Positions 27,637 through 35,461 of a DNA stretch of 36,433 nt are shown here, one piece after another. How positions within the stretch are numbered: position 1 is the first letter of the stretch; the number at the start of each line of letters is the position of its first letter. Source of the DNA: Lysobacteraceae bacterium (GTDB lineage: Bacteria; Pseudomonadota; Gammaproteobacteria; Xanthomonadales; Xanthomonadaceae). Under the pieces are notes generated by a model that made no database searches, was not told the DNA's origin, and saw only the letters and a program-made list of their open reading frames with translations. Location: positions 1 to 36,433 of the forward strand of contig JANINR010000073.1 of the NCBI GenBank assembly GCA_024508915.1, read 5' to 3'. The position numbers were made by a program, and so were the translations under genes.

Positions 27637-27658
27637 ACAGGCGCCCGGAGGCGCCTGT
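27637..27658 (-). terminator. Terminator of the rpsF-rpsR-rplI operon
   Basis: ACAGGCGCC and GGCGCCTGT form a perfect 9-bp stem with a 4-nt loop. On the minus strand it is followed by TTTCGTTTG. It lies 43 bp after the rplI stop. Confidence 0.8.
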
Positions 27659-27700
27659 CGCGCGGCCGCCTCGCGGCGACCGGTGTTGCGTGCGGGCGGA

Positions 27701-28153
27701 TCAGGCGGCTTCGGCGGCCACGATCACCTTGACCGGCGTCTCGACGTCGGCGTGCAGATGCACGACGACCTCGGTCTCGCCGACGTTGCGGATCGCGCCC
27801 TCGCCCATCACGACCTCGGCCTTTTCGACCGGCATGCCGAGCTTGGTCAGCGCCTCGGCGATCTCGCGCGGGCCGACCGAGCCGTACAGCTTGCCCTCGC
27901 TCGACGCGTTGGCGTAGATCGTGACGCTGGCGCCTTCGAGCTTCGCCTTGCGCGACTCGGCATCGCCGAGCTGCGCCTGCGCCTTGGCCTCGTACTCGGC
28001 GCGGCGCGCCTCGAATTCGGCGAGGTTCGCGGCGGTGGCGGGCACGGCCTTGCCCTGCGGCACCAGGAAGTTGCGGCCGTAACCCGGCTTGACCTTGACC
28101 TTGTCGCCCAGGCCGCCGAGGTTGGTCACCTTCTGGAGAAGGATCAGTTCCAT
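27701..28153 (-). CDS. rplI: 50S ribosomal protein L9
   Basis: 150-residue ribosomal protein with the N-terminal L9 signature [21 protein letters not shown] and [17 protein letters not shown], the long central helix, and a C-terminal domain ending [18 protein letters not shown]9 spans the L1 stalk base and aids reading-frame maintenance. The ATG at 28153 has GGAG upstream. Third gene of rpsF-rpsR-rplI, 69 bp after rpsR, followed by a clear terminator. Confidence 0.98.
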   Translation of the reverse strand: MELILLQKVTNLGGLGDKVKVKPGYGRNFLVPQGKAVPATAANLAEFEARRAEYEAKAQAQLGDAESRKAKLEGASVTIYANASSEGKLYGSVGPREIAEALTKLGMPVEKAEVVMGEGAIRNVGETEVVVHLHADVETPVKVIVAAEAA

Positions 28154-28222
28154 TTCATTTGCTCCGGTTCGTTAGCGGCGCAAGGGCGCCGCAACGGTTG
28201 CTGTCCGAACGGACGGAAAGAC

Positions 28223-28453
28223 TTACGGGTTGTGGTTGTCGGTGTACGGGATCAGGGCCAGGAAGCGCGCGCGCTTGACCGCGGTCGCCAGCTGGCGCTG
28301 GTACTTCGACTTCGTGCCGGTGATGCGGCTCGGGACGATCTTGCCGGTCTCGGTCAGGTTCTGGCGCAGGGTGTTGAGATCCTTGTAATCGATCTCCTTG
28401 ACGCCCTCGGCGGTGAACTTGCAGAACTTGCGGCGGCGGAAGAACTTGGACAT
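28223..28453 (-). CDS. rpsR: 30S ribosomal protein S18
   Basis: 76-residue basic protein [21 protein letters not shown], with [35 protein letters not shown] and [13 protein letters not shown], the complete S18 pattern. It pairs with S6 on the 30S platform. AGGAG lies upstream of the ATG. It follows rpsF after 25 bp. Confidence 0.98.
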   Translation of the reverse strand: MSKFFRRRKFCKFTAEGVKEIDYKDLNTLRQNLTETGKIVPSRITGTKSKYQRQLATAVKRARFLALIPYTDNHNP

Positions 28454-28478
28454 GTCGGTGTGCTCCTAAAGGGCGGGA

Positions 28479-28898
28479 TCAGGCGGCTTCGGCGGCGTCG
28501 TCGGCAGTGCCGACCGCGCTGTCGCCGTCGTCGTCGCGGCGGCGGCGCTCGCCGCGCTCGGGCTTGTCGCCCTTCTCGTCCTTGTTCTTCATGATCAGCG
28601 ACTGCTCGGTCACCGGCTCGTCGCGGCGGATGACCAGGTGGCGCAGGATCGCGTCGTTGAAGCGGAACGCGTCGACCAGCTCGTTCAGGACTTCCTGCCC
28701 GGTCTCGACGTTGAACAGCACGTAGTGGGCCTTGACCAGGTTCTCGATCGGATAGGCCAGCTGGCGGCGGCCCCAGTCCTCGAGGCGGTGGATCTTGCCC
28801 TCGCCGCCTTCGATGAGCGACTTGTAGCGCTCGATCATGGCGGGCACCTGCTCGCTCTGGTCCGGGTGGACCAGGAACACGATTTCGTAATGACGCAT
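28479..28898 (-). CDS. rpsF: 30S ribosomal protein S6
   Basis: 139-residue protein [21 protein letters not shown], with [25 protein letters not shown] and [21 protein letters not shown], normal for S6. A long charged tail ([19 protein letters not shown]..., ending DDAAEAA) follows the folded domain. The ATG at 28898 has GAGGAAA upstream; the frame is open to 28985 but the conserved N-terminus starts here. First gene of the operon, with a leader of about 110 nt that starts with a strong hairpin. Confidence 0.97.
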   Translation of the reverse strand: MRHYEIVFLVHPDQSEQVPAMIERYKSLIEGGEGKIHRLEDWGRRQLAYPIENLVKAHYVLFNVETGQEVLNELVDAFRFNDAILRHLVIRRDEPVTEQSLIMKNKDEKGDKPERGERRRRDDDGDSAVGTADDAAEAA

Positions 28899-28986
28899 TG
28901 CGGTTTTCCTCGTGGATGTCGGCAGGACGCGCGCGGCGCCCGGCCCGGCAGCCCCCCGTCGGCCGGGACGGTCGCGGTGGGGCAAG

Positions 28987-29009
28987 GGCTCCCCGGAGGC
29001 CGGGGAGCC
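28987..29009 (-). repeat. 10-bp hairpin at the 5' end of the rpsF leader
   Basis: GGCTCCCCGG (28987-28996) and CCGGGGAGCC (29000-29009) are perfect complements around a 3-nt loop. It lies just after the predicted -10 of rpsF, so it would cap the 5' end of the operon mRNA. It is also 73 bp after the iscA stop, and no T-tract follows on the minus strand. A regulatory leader or a weak iscA terminator are both possible. Confidence 0.5.
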
Positions 29010-29013
29010 GGCA

Positions 29014-29043
29014 ATTATGGCCGAATCAAGGGGTTGCAGGCAA
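29014..29043 (-). promoter_or_regulatory. sigma70 promoter of the rpsF operon
   Basis: TTGCCT (29043-29038), an 18-nt spacer and CATAAT (29019-29014) on the minus strand. It predicts transcription starting at the hairpin near 29008. Confidence 0.55.
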
Positions 29044-29081
29044 CTGGCGGCCCGGAGGGGGCGGCCGACCGTGGGTCGGCT

Positions 29082-29423
29082 CTACGGCGCGCGGTCGGCG
29101 TCGGTCGTGAAGGACTCGCCGCAGCCGCACTCGCCGGCCACGTTCGGGTTCTGGAAGACGAACTGCTCGTTCAGGCCGGCCTTGAGGAAGTCGATCCGGG
29201 TGCCGTCCACGAGGGGCAGGCTGTCGGCGTCCACGTAGACCCGGACCCCGTCCTGGTCGAAGACGGCGTCGCCGTCGCCCGCGGACCGGGCGAGTTCGAC
29301 CAGGTAGCCCCAGCCCGAACAGCCGGTGCGGCGCACGCCGAAGCGCAGGCCGAGCGCCTGCGGCTCGGCGGCGAGGTAGCCGCGGATCCTTTCGAGCGCG
29401 GCGGGTGCGAGTTGGATCGCCAT
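29082..29423 (-). CDS. iscA: IscA-type iron-sulfur cluster assembly protein
   Basis: 113-residue A-type carrier that passes Fe-S clusters to apoproteins. The three ligand cysteines are present: C35 in [13 protein letters not shown], and C99 and C101 in [14 protein letters not shown]. The [18 protein letters not shown] segment is closer to IscA than to ErpA. It stands alone here, without iscS or iscU, so its pathway (isc, suf or general carrier) is undecided. The ATG at 29423 has no Shine-Dalgarno sequence but a perfect TATAAT 6 nt upstream. It is divergent from asnS. Confidence 0.93.
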   Translation of the reverse strand: MAIQLAPAALERIRGYLAAEPQALGLRFGVRRTGCSGWGYLVELARSAGDGDAVFDQDGVRVYVDADSLPLVDGTRIDFLKAGLNEQFVFQNPNVAGECGCGESFTTDADRAP

Positions 29424-29429
29424 GCCGCG

Positions 29430-29437
29430 ATTATACT
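29430..29437. promoter_or_regulatory. Shared symmetric -10 of iscA (-) and asnS (+)
   Basis: The 8-mer ATTATACT reads TATAAT on the minus strand (29435-29430), 6 nt from the iscA ATG. It reads TATACT on the plus strand (29432-29437), predicting an asnS start near 29444. Four bases belong to both elements. Confidence 0.65.
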
Positions 29438-29470
29438 CGGCGGTTCACGCACGGGATGAACCATCAGGGC

Positions 29471-30871
<1,401 letters not shown>

Positions 30872-30872
30872 C

Positions 30873-31190
30873 GTGTCCACGGACCTCGTGCTGTTCCTGG
30901 CGCTGCTGTTCGTCGCGATCGCCATCGGCGGGGCCACGGCGTTCGTGATCTTCTGGCCGTTGACGCTGGTGCACGTCCGCGACCGCCACCAGGCGCTGCG
31001 CGCGCAGCTCGGCGAAGGCGCGTTCCTCAATCCGGCGGCGTTGTGGTGGCTGTTGCGCGGCGGCTACCGCGCCACGCCGGATCGTTCGCTGAGCGGGCTG
31101 GCGACGCCCGCCCGGGTTTCCCTGGCGGTGATCCTGCTCGGCCTCGCGCTGGCGGGCCTGCTGTGGCTCTGGTCGCTGGTGATCGCATGA
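30873..31190 (+). CDS. Small two-helix membrane protein, unknown
   Basis: 105 residues starting with GTG one base after the asnS stop. Two hydrophobic helices are visible: about residues 5-30 (LVLFLALLFVAIAIGGATAF) and about 83-104 (VILLGLALAGLLWLWSLVIA). A basic loop between them contains HVRDRHQALRAQLGEGAFLNPAALWWLL. No family is recognised. The adjacency to asnS and the 4-nt overlap with the next gene suggest co-transcription, so it is probably a real gene. Confidence 0.65.
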   Translation: MSTDLVLFLALLFVAIAIGGATAFVIFWPLTLVHVRDRHQALRAQLGEGAFLNPAALWWLLRGGYRATPDRSLSGLATPARVSLAVILLGLALAGLLWLWSLVIA

Positions 31191-31504
31191 GCCACGCCGG
31201 CGCGCCCGCGCACGAGCAGTGGTGGCTGGCGACGCTGGGCCGCAACATCGTCTGGGCGCGCCTGCGCGTGCGCGAGGCCGGCACCGCGGAAGTGTTCGAC
31301 GCCGACGGCAACACGCTCGCGTACGACAGCGAGGACACCGCGCGCGCGGCGCTGCTCGACGCCGAATTCGTCGAATACGAGGGCCTCGATGCCGACGACG
31401 CGCTGGAGCGCGGCTTCGACCTCGCCGAGGTTCGGCCGCCGACCGGCGGCGACGATGCCGCGATGCGGCCGCAGATGTTCGTGTCGCTCGGCGGGAGGGA
31501 CTGA
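31187..31504 (+). CDS. Conserved-looking small acidic protein, unknown
   Basis: 105-residue cytosolic protein MSHAGAPAHEQWWLATLGRN. The first half has a strand-rich pattern (NIVWARLRVREAGTAEVFDADGN) and the second half is acidic (EGLDADDALERGFDLAEV). No known domain is recognised. The start overlaps the stop of the preceding membrane-protein gene by 4 nt (ATGA), which supports it as a coupled gene. The next gene (SDR) begins 1 bp after its stop. Confidence 0.65.
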   Translation: MSHAGAPAHEQWWLATLGRNIVWARLRVREAGTAEVFDADGNTLAYDSEDTARAALLDAEFVEYEGLDADDALERGFDLAEVRPPTGGDDAAMRPQMFVSLGGRD

Positions 31505-31505
31505 C

Positions 31506-32291
31506 ATGGATCTGGATCTCAGCGGGCGGCACGCGCTGGTCTGCGGCGCCTCCGAGGGCATCGGGCGCGCCGCCGCGCACGAGCTCGCGCTGCTCGGCGC
31601 CGACGTCACCCTGCTGGCGCGTCGCGCCGCGACGCTGGAAGAGGTGGCCGCCGGGCTGCCCGTCCGCGACGGCCAGCAGCACGGCTTCATCACCGCCGAC
31701 ATGGCGCAGACCGAGGCGCTGCGCGCGCGGGCCGAAGCGCTTGCCACCGCGCGTCCCGTCCACGTCCTGGTCAACAACACCGCCGGACCACCGGGCGGCC
31801 CTGCGTACACCGCGACCGAGGATGCGTTCCTCGAGGCGTTCCGCCGCCACCTGCTCGCCAACCAGGCGCTGGTGCAGGCGCTGCTGCCGGGCATGCGCGC
31901 CGCGAACTGGGGTCGCATCGTCAACGTGGTCTCCACCTCTGTGCGCGAGCCGATCCCCAACCTCGGCGTCTCCAACACCATCCGCGGCGCGGTCGCCGGC
32001 TGGGCCAAGACCCTGTCGCGCGAACTGGCGCCGTTCGGCGTCACCGTCAACAACGTGCTGCCCGGCTACACGGAAACGGGGCGGATCGAGCAGATCGTGC
32101 GCGATCGCGCCGCTGCCACCGGAAAGCCCGCGGAGGCCATCCTCGAGGCCATGCGCGCGAACGTGCCGGCCGGCCGCTTCGCGGCGCCGGCCGAGATCGG
32201 CGGCGTGGTCGCCTTCCTCGCCTCCCCCGCGGCCGGCTACATCAACGGCGTGAGCCTCGCGGTGGACGGCGGCCGGATGCAGTCCATCTGA
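31506..32291 (+). CDS. Atypical SDR-family protein lacking the YxxxK catalytic pair
   Basis: 261-residue Rossmann-fold protein MDLDLSGRHALVCGASEGIG. It has the nucleotide-binding GASEGIG (14-20), VLVNNTAGPPGG (88-99), RIVNVVSTS and the C-terminal GRFAAPAEIGGVVAFLAS...GVSLAVDGGRMQSI. The active-site Tyr and Lys of classical SDRs are replaced: the aligned YxxxK reads S156-N-T-I-R160. It resembles the FabG-like SDR subgroup known to lack a canonical tetrad, so it may use another mechanism or be a binding protein. A strong GGGAGGGA ribosome-binding site precedes it. It stands 42 bp before the aldehyde dehydrogenase operon and may belong to the same pathway. Confidence 0.88.
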   Translation: MDLDLSGRHALVCGASEGIGRAAAHELALLGADVTLLARRAATLEEVAAGLPVRDGQQHGFITADMAQTEALRARAEALATARPVHVLVNNTAGPPGGPAYTATEDAFLEAFRRHLLANQALVQALLPGMRAANWGRIVNVVSTSVREPIPNLGVSNTIRGAVAGWAKTLSRELAPFGVTVNNVLPGYTETGRIEQIVRDRAAATGKPAEAILEAMRANVPAGRFAAPAEIGGVVAFLASPAAGYINGVSLAVDGGRMQSI

Positions 32292-32321
32292 TTCATTCCA
32301 TCTGATCCCGTCCCGCTGCGT

Positions 32322-32327
32322 TAAGCT
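32322..32327 (+). promoter_or_regulatory. -10 element of the aldehyde dehydrogenase operon, leaderless spacing
   Basis: TAAGCT, 6 nt (TCGCGG), then the ATG at 32334; no Shine-Dalgarno sequence. It lies in the 42-bp gap after the SDR gene. Confidence 0.45.
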
Positions 32328-32333
32328 TCGCGG

Positions 32334-33791
32334 ATGCCGGCCGTGACCCTGCGACTTCCCCACTGGATCGACGGACAGGCGCGCGAACCTGCCGGCGGAC
32401 GCTGGCTCGAGGTGTTCGAACCGGCCACCGGACGGGCCTTTGCGGAGGTCGCCCGCGGCGATGCGTCCGATGTCGAGGCCGCGGTCGCGGCGGCGGTGCG
32501 CGCGGCGCCCGCCTGGGCCGCGCTGCCGAATGCGGAGCGCGCCGCGTGGCTCGAGCGGCTCGCGGCGGCGATCGAGGCGCGCATCGAGGCCTTCGCGCGC
32601 GCCGAGGCGCGCGACGGCGGCAAGCCCCTCAAGCTCGCGCGCGAGGTCGAGATCCCCCGCGCGATCAGCAACCTGCGCTTCTTCGCGCACGCCGCCACCC
32701 AGTTCGGCAGCGAATCCCACCACGGCCAGGCCGGCCTCAACTACACGCTGCGCCAGCCGCTCGGCGCGGTCGCGGCGATCTCGCCGTGGAACCTGCCGCT
32801 GTACCTGTTCACGTGGAAGATCGCACCGGCGCTCGCTGCGGGCAACACGGTGGTCGCCAAGCCGTCGGAAGTGACGCCGCACACGGCGACCCTGCTCGGC
32901 GAGCTCGCCGCGGGCATCGGCTTCCCGCCCGGCGTGCTCAACATCGTGCACGGCCTCGGCCCGGAGGCAGGCGAAGCGATGGTGGTCCACCCGGCGCTCA
33001 AGGCCGTGTCGTTCACCGGCAGCACCGCCGTCGGGCGCCGCATCGCCGGCCTCGCCGCGCCGCTGCTGAAGAAAGTCTCTCTGGAACTGGGCGGCAAGAA
33101 CCCGACCTTGGTGTTCGCCGACAGCGACTGGCGGGCACAGCTGCCGGTGCTGGTGCGCTCGGCGTTCCAGAACTCCGGCCAGATCTGCCTGTGCGGTTCG
33201 CGCATCCTCGTGGAGCGCGCGATCCACGACGAATTCCGCGACGCCTTCGTCGAGCGCGCGCTGGCGCTGCGCCCCGGCGACCCCATGGATCCGGACGCCG
33301 ACCTCGGCCCGCTCGTGTCGCAGGCGCACTTCGACAAGGTGATGGCCGCGATCGCTCGAGCACGCGGGGAAGGCGGCAGGATCCTGTGCGGGGGCGTCGC
33401 GCTCGACCGCCCCGGCTGGTTCGTCGCGCCGACCGTGATCGAGGGCCTCGGCCCCGACTGCGCGACCAACCGCGACGAGATCTTCGGCCCGGTCGCGACC
33501 CTGCAGGCGTTCGACGACGAGACGCAGGCGCTCGCTCTGGCCAACGCCGGCGACTACGGCCTGTCCGCGTCGCTCTGGACGCGCGACCTCGACCGCGCGC
33601 ACCGGCTCGCCGCGCGCCTCCGCGCCGGCATCGTCTGGATCAACACCTGGCTCATGCGCGACCTGCGCACGCCGTTCGGCGGCATGGGCCAGTCCGGCCT
33701 GGGGCGCGAAGGCGGCGCCGAGGCCATGCGCTTCTTCACCGAGGCGCGGAACGTCTGCATCGCACTGGACCAAGGGACCCCCACCCCATGA
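32334..33791 (+). CDS. Aldehyde dehydrogenase, probable 2-aminomuconic semialdehyde dehydrogenase
   Basis: 485-residue NAD(P)-dependent aldehyde dehydrogenase. It has oxyanion N153 (ISPWNLP), VVAKPSEVTPHTA, general base E251 (LELGGKN) and catalytic C285 (SGQICLCGSR). The C-terminal WINTWLMRDLRTPFGGMGQSG resembles the 2-aminomuconic/2-hydroxymuconic semialdehyde dehydrogenase group. The context (RidA-family deaminase and 3-hydroxyanthranilate dioxygenase in the same operon) supports the step from 2-aminomuconate semialdehyde to 2-aminomuconate in kynurenine breakdown. The substrate is inferred from context and motif similarity. The stop overlaps the carbonic anhydrase start (ATGA). Confidence 0.88.
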   Translation: MPAVTLRLPHWIDGQAREPAGGRWLEVFEPATGRAFAEVARGDASDVEAAVAAAVRAAPAWAALPNAERAAWLERLAAAIEARIEAFARAEARDGGKPLKLAREVEIPRAISNLRFFAHAATQFGSESHHGQAGLNYTLRQPLGAVAAISPWNLPLYLFTWKIAPALAAGNTVVAKPSEVTPHTATLLGELAAGIGFPPGVLNIVHGLGPEAGEAMVVHPALKAVSFTGSTAVGRRIAGLAAPLLKKVSLELGGKNPTLVFADSDWRAQLPVLVRSAFQNSGQICLCGSRILVERAIHDEFRDAFVERALALRPGDPMDPDADLGPLVSQAHFDKVMAAIARARGEGGRILCGGVALDRPGWFVAPTVIEGLGPDCATNRDEIFGPVATLQAFDDETQALALANAGDYGLSASLWTRDLDRAHRLAARLRAGIVWINTWLMRDLRTPFGGMGQSGLGREGGAEAMRFFTEARNVCIALDQGTPTP

Positions 33792-34453
33792 TGAAAGAAC
33801 TCGAAGCGCTGCTGCGCAACAACCGCGACTGGGCCGATTCGGTCCGCCGCGAGGACCCGGGCTTCTTCGAGCGCCTGTCGCAGCAGCAGGCGCCGCAGTA
33901 CCTGTGGATCGGCTGCTCCGATTCGCGCGTGCCCGCGAACCAGATCATGGGCCTCGCGCCCGGCGAGGTCTTCGTCCACCGCAACATCGCCAACGTCATG
34001 GTCCATACCGACCTCAACTGCATGTCGGTGATCCAGTTCGCGGTCGACGTGCTGCAGGTCCGGCACATCCTCGTCGTCGGCCACTACGGGTGCGGCGGCG
34101 TCGGCGCGGCGCTGCACGGCACGCGCGTGGGCCTCGCCGACAACTGGATCCGGCACGTCGGCGACGTCGCGCAGAAGCACTCGGCGCTGCTCGAAGCGCT
34201 GCCCGCCGGCCGGCGGCACGACGCGCTGTGCGAACTGAACGCGATCGAGCAGGCCGAGAACGTCTGCCTGACCACCGTGATCCGCGACGCATGGGCGCGC
34301 GGCCAGCGGCTCGCCGTCCATGGCTGGGTCTACAGCCTGGCGGACGGCGTGGTGCGCGAGCTCGGCATGGACGTGGAGTCGCCGGAGGCGCTGGAGACGG
34401 TCTATCCGCAGGCGCTGGCGAAGCTGCGCGAGCGCCACGGGGTGGCCGCGTGA
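33788..34453 (+). CDS. can: Beta-class carbonic anhydrase
   Basis: Interconverts CO2 and bicarbonate. The 221-residue protein carries the zinc ligands C43, H99 and C102 and the Asp-Arg dyad D45-R47 (WIGCSDSRVPANQI; GHYGCGGVGAAL). HRNIANVMVHTDLN and a full C-terminus are present. It belongs to the E. coli Can type. Two adjacent ATGs (33788, 33791) overlap the dehydrogenase stop. It is translationally coupled to both neighbours: the next gene overlaps its stop by 4 nt. Its location inside a catabolic operon is unusual. Confidence 0.95.
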   Translation: MMKELEALLRNNRDWADSVRREDPGFFERLSQQQAPQYLWIGCSDSRVPANQIMGLAPGEVFVHRNIANVMVHTDLNCMSVIQFAVDVLQVRHILVVGHYGCGGVGAALHGTRVGLADNWIRHVGDVAQKHSALLEALPAGRRHDALCELNAIEQAENVCLTTVIRDAWARGQRLAVHGWVYSLADGVVRELGMDVESPEALETVYPQALAKLRERHGVAA

Positions 34454-34890
34454 GCGAGGGCATCCACGCGGCGGCGGCGCCGAAGGCGGTCGGCGCCTAC
34501 CCGCACGCGCGCCGCGTGGGCGACCTGCTGTTCCTGTCCGGCATCGGGCCGCGCGATCCCGCCACCGACGCGATCCCCGGCAACGTGCTGTTCGCGGACG
34601 GGCGCGTCCGCGCCTACGACATCCGCGCGCAGGCGCGCGCCGTGCTGGCCAACGTGCGCGCGGTGCTCGAGGCCAGCGGCGCGGGCTGGGAGGACCTGGT
34701 CGACGTCACCGTGTTCCTCACCGACATGGCACGCGATTTCAAGGCGTACAACGAAGTCTGGGCCGAGCACTTCCCCGACCCTGCGCGCGCGCCCTGCCGC
34801 ACCACGCTGGGCATCACCGCGCTGCCGACGCCGATCGCCATCGAATTGAAATGCATCGCCGCGCTGCCCCGTCGCGGCGGCGCCGACTGA
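34450..34890 (+). CDS. RidA-family deaminase, probable 2-aminomuconate deaminase
   Basis: 146-residue member of the RidA/YjgF family. It has [63 protein letters not shown] and the C-terminal Arg-containing block [20 protein letters not shown] with the conserved Arg. RidA proteins hydrolyse enamines/imines; bacterial 2-aminomuconate deaminases belong here. Its place between an aminomuconate-semialdehyde-type dehydrogenase and 3-hydroxyanthranilate dioxygenase argues for the deamination of 2-aminomuconate. It starts with GTG overlapping the carbonic anhydrase stop (GTGA). A generic RidA role cannot be excluded. Confidence 0.85.
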   Translation: MSEGIHAAAAPKAVGAYPHARRVGDLLFLSGIGPRDPATDAIPGNVLFADGRVRAYDIRAQARAVLANVRAVLEASGAGWEDLVDVTVFLTDMARDFKAYNEVWAEHFPDPARAPCRTTLGITALPTPIAIELKCIAALPRRGGAD

Positions 34891-34900
34891 GGACCCCGCC

Positions 34901-35449
34901 ATGCCCCTGCCCGCCCCGCTCGACCTGCAGGCCTGGATCGAGGAGCACCGCCACCTGCTGAAGCCGCCGGTCGGCAACAAGTGCGTGTACGACGGCGATT
35001 TCATCGTCATGGTCGTGGGCGGCCCCAACCAGCGCACCGACTACCACTGGGACGAGGGCCCCGAGTGGTTCTACCAGCTGGAGGGCGAAATGGTGCTGCG
35101 CATCCAGGAGCCCGCGGCCGACGGGAGCCTGGCCGTGCGCGACATCCCGATCCGCGCCGGCCAGACCTTCCTGCTGCCGCCGCGGACCCCGCACTCGCCC
35201 CAGCGCATGGCGGACTCGGTGGGGCTGGTGATCGAGCGCAGGCGCCTTCCGCACGAGCAGGACGGCCTGCAGTGGTATTGCGAACGGTGCAATGCGAAGG
35301 TCTACGAGGAGTACTTCCACCTCCACGACATCGAGCAGGACTTCCCGCCGGTGTTCGACCGGTTCTATTCGTCGCGCGAGCATCGCACCTGCAAGGCCTG
35401 CGGCCACGTCAACCCGGCGCCGGCGCGGTACACCATGCCGGATACCTGA
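34901..35449 (+). CDS. nbaC: 3-hydroxyanthranilate 3,4-dioxygenase
   Basis: Cupin enzyme that opens the ring of 3-hydroxyanthranilate, an intermediate of tryptophan/kynurenine breakdown. The 182-residue protein has the iron ligands H49, E55 and H98 ([29 protein letters not shown]) and substrate-binding R45. The bacterial C-terminal rubredoxin-like site has two CxxC pairs (C127/C130 and C164/C167). The ATG at 34901 has GAGGA upstream, 10 bp after the RidA gene. Aminocarboxymuconate-semialdehyde decarboxylase, needed for the next step, is not in the window. Confidence 0.95.
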   Translation: MPLPAPLDLQAWIEEHRHLLKPPVGNKCVYDGDFIVMVVGGPNQRTDYHWDEGPEWFYQLEGEMVLRIQEPAADGSLAVRDIPIRAGQTFLLPPRTPHSPQRMADSVGLVIERRRLPHEQDGLQWYCERCNAKVYEEYFHLHDIEQDFPPVFDRFYSSREHRTCKACGHVNPAPARYTMPDT

Positions 35450-35461
35450 GGCGGCGCGCGC

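Noticed and set aside
27460-27700. Replication origin near dnaB based on the DnaA box
   Set aside because: Only one perfect box, no AT-rich unwinding region and no dnaA/dnaN/gyrB neighbours. dnaB regulation is the simpler reading.
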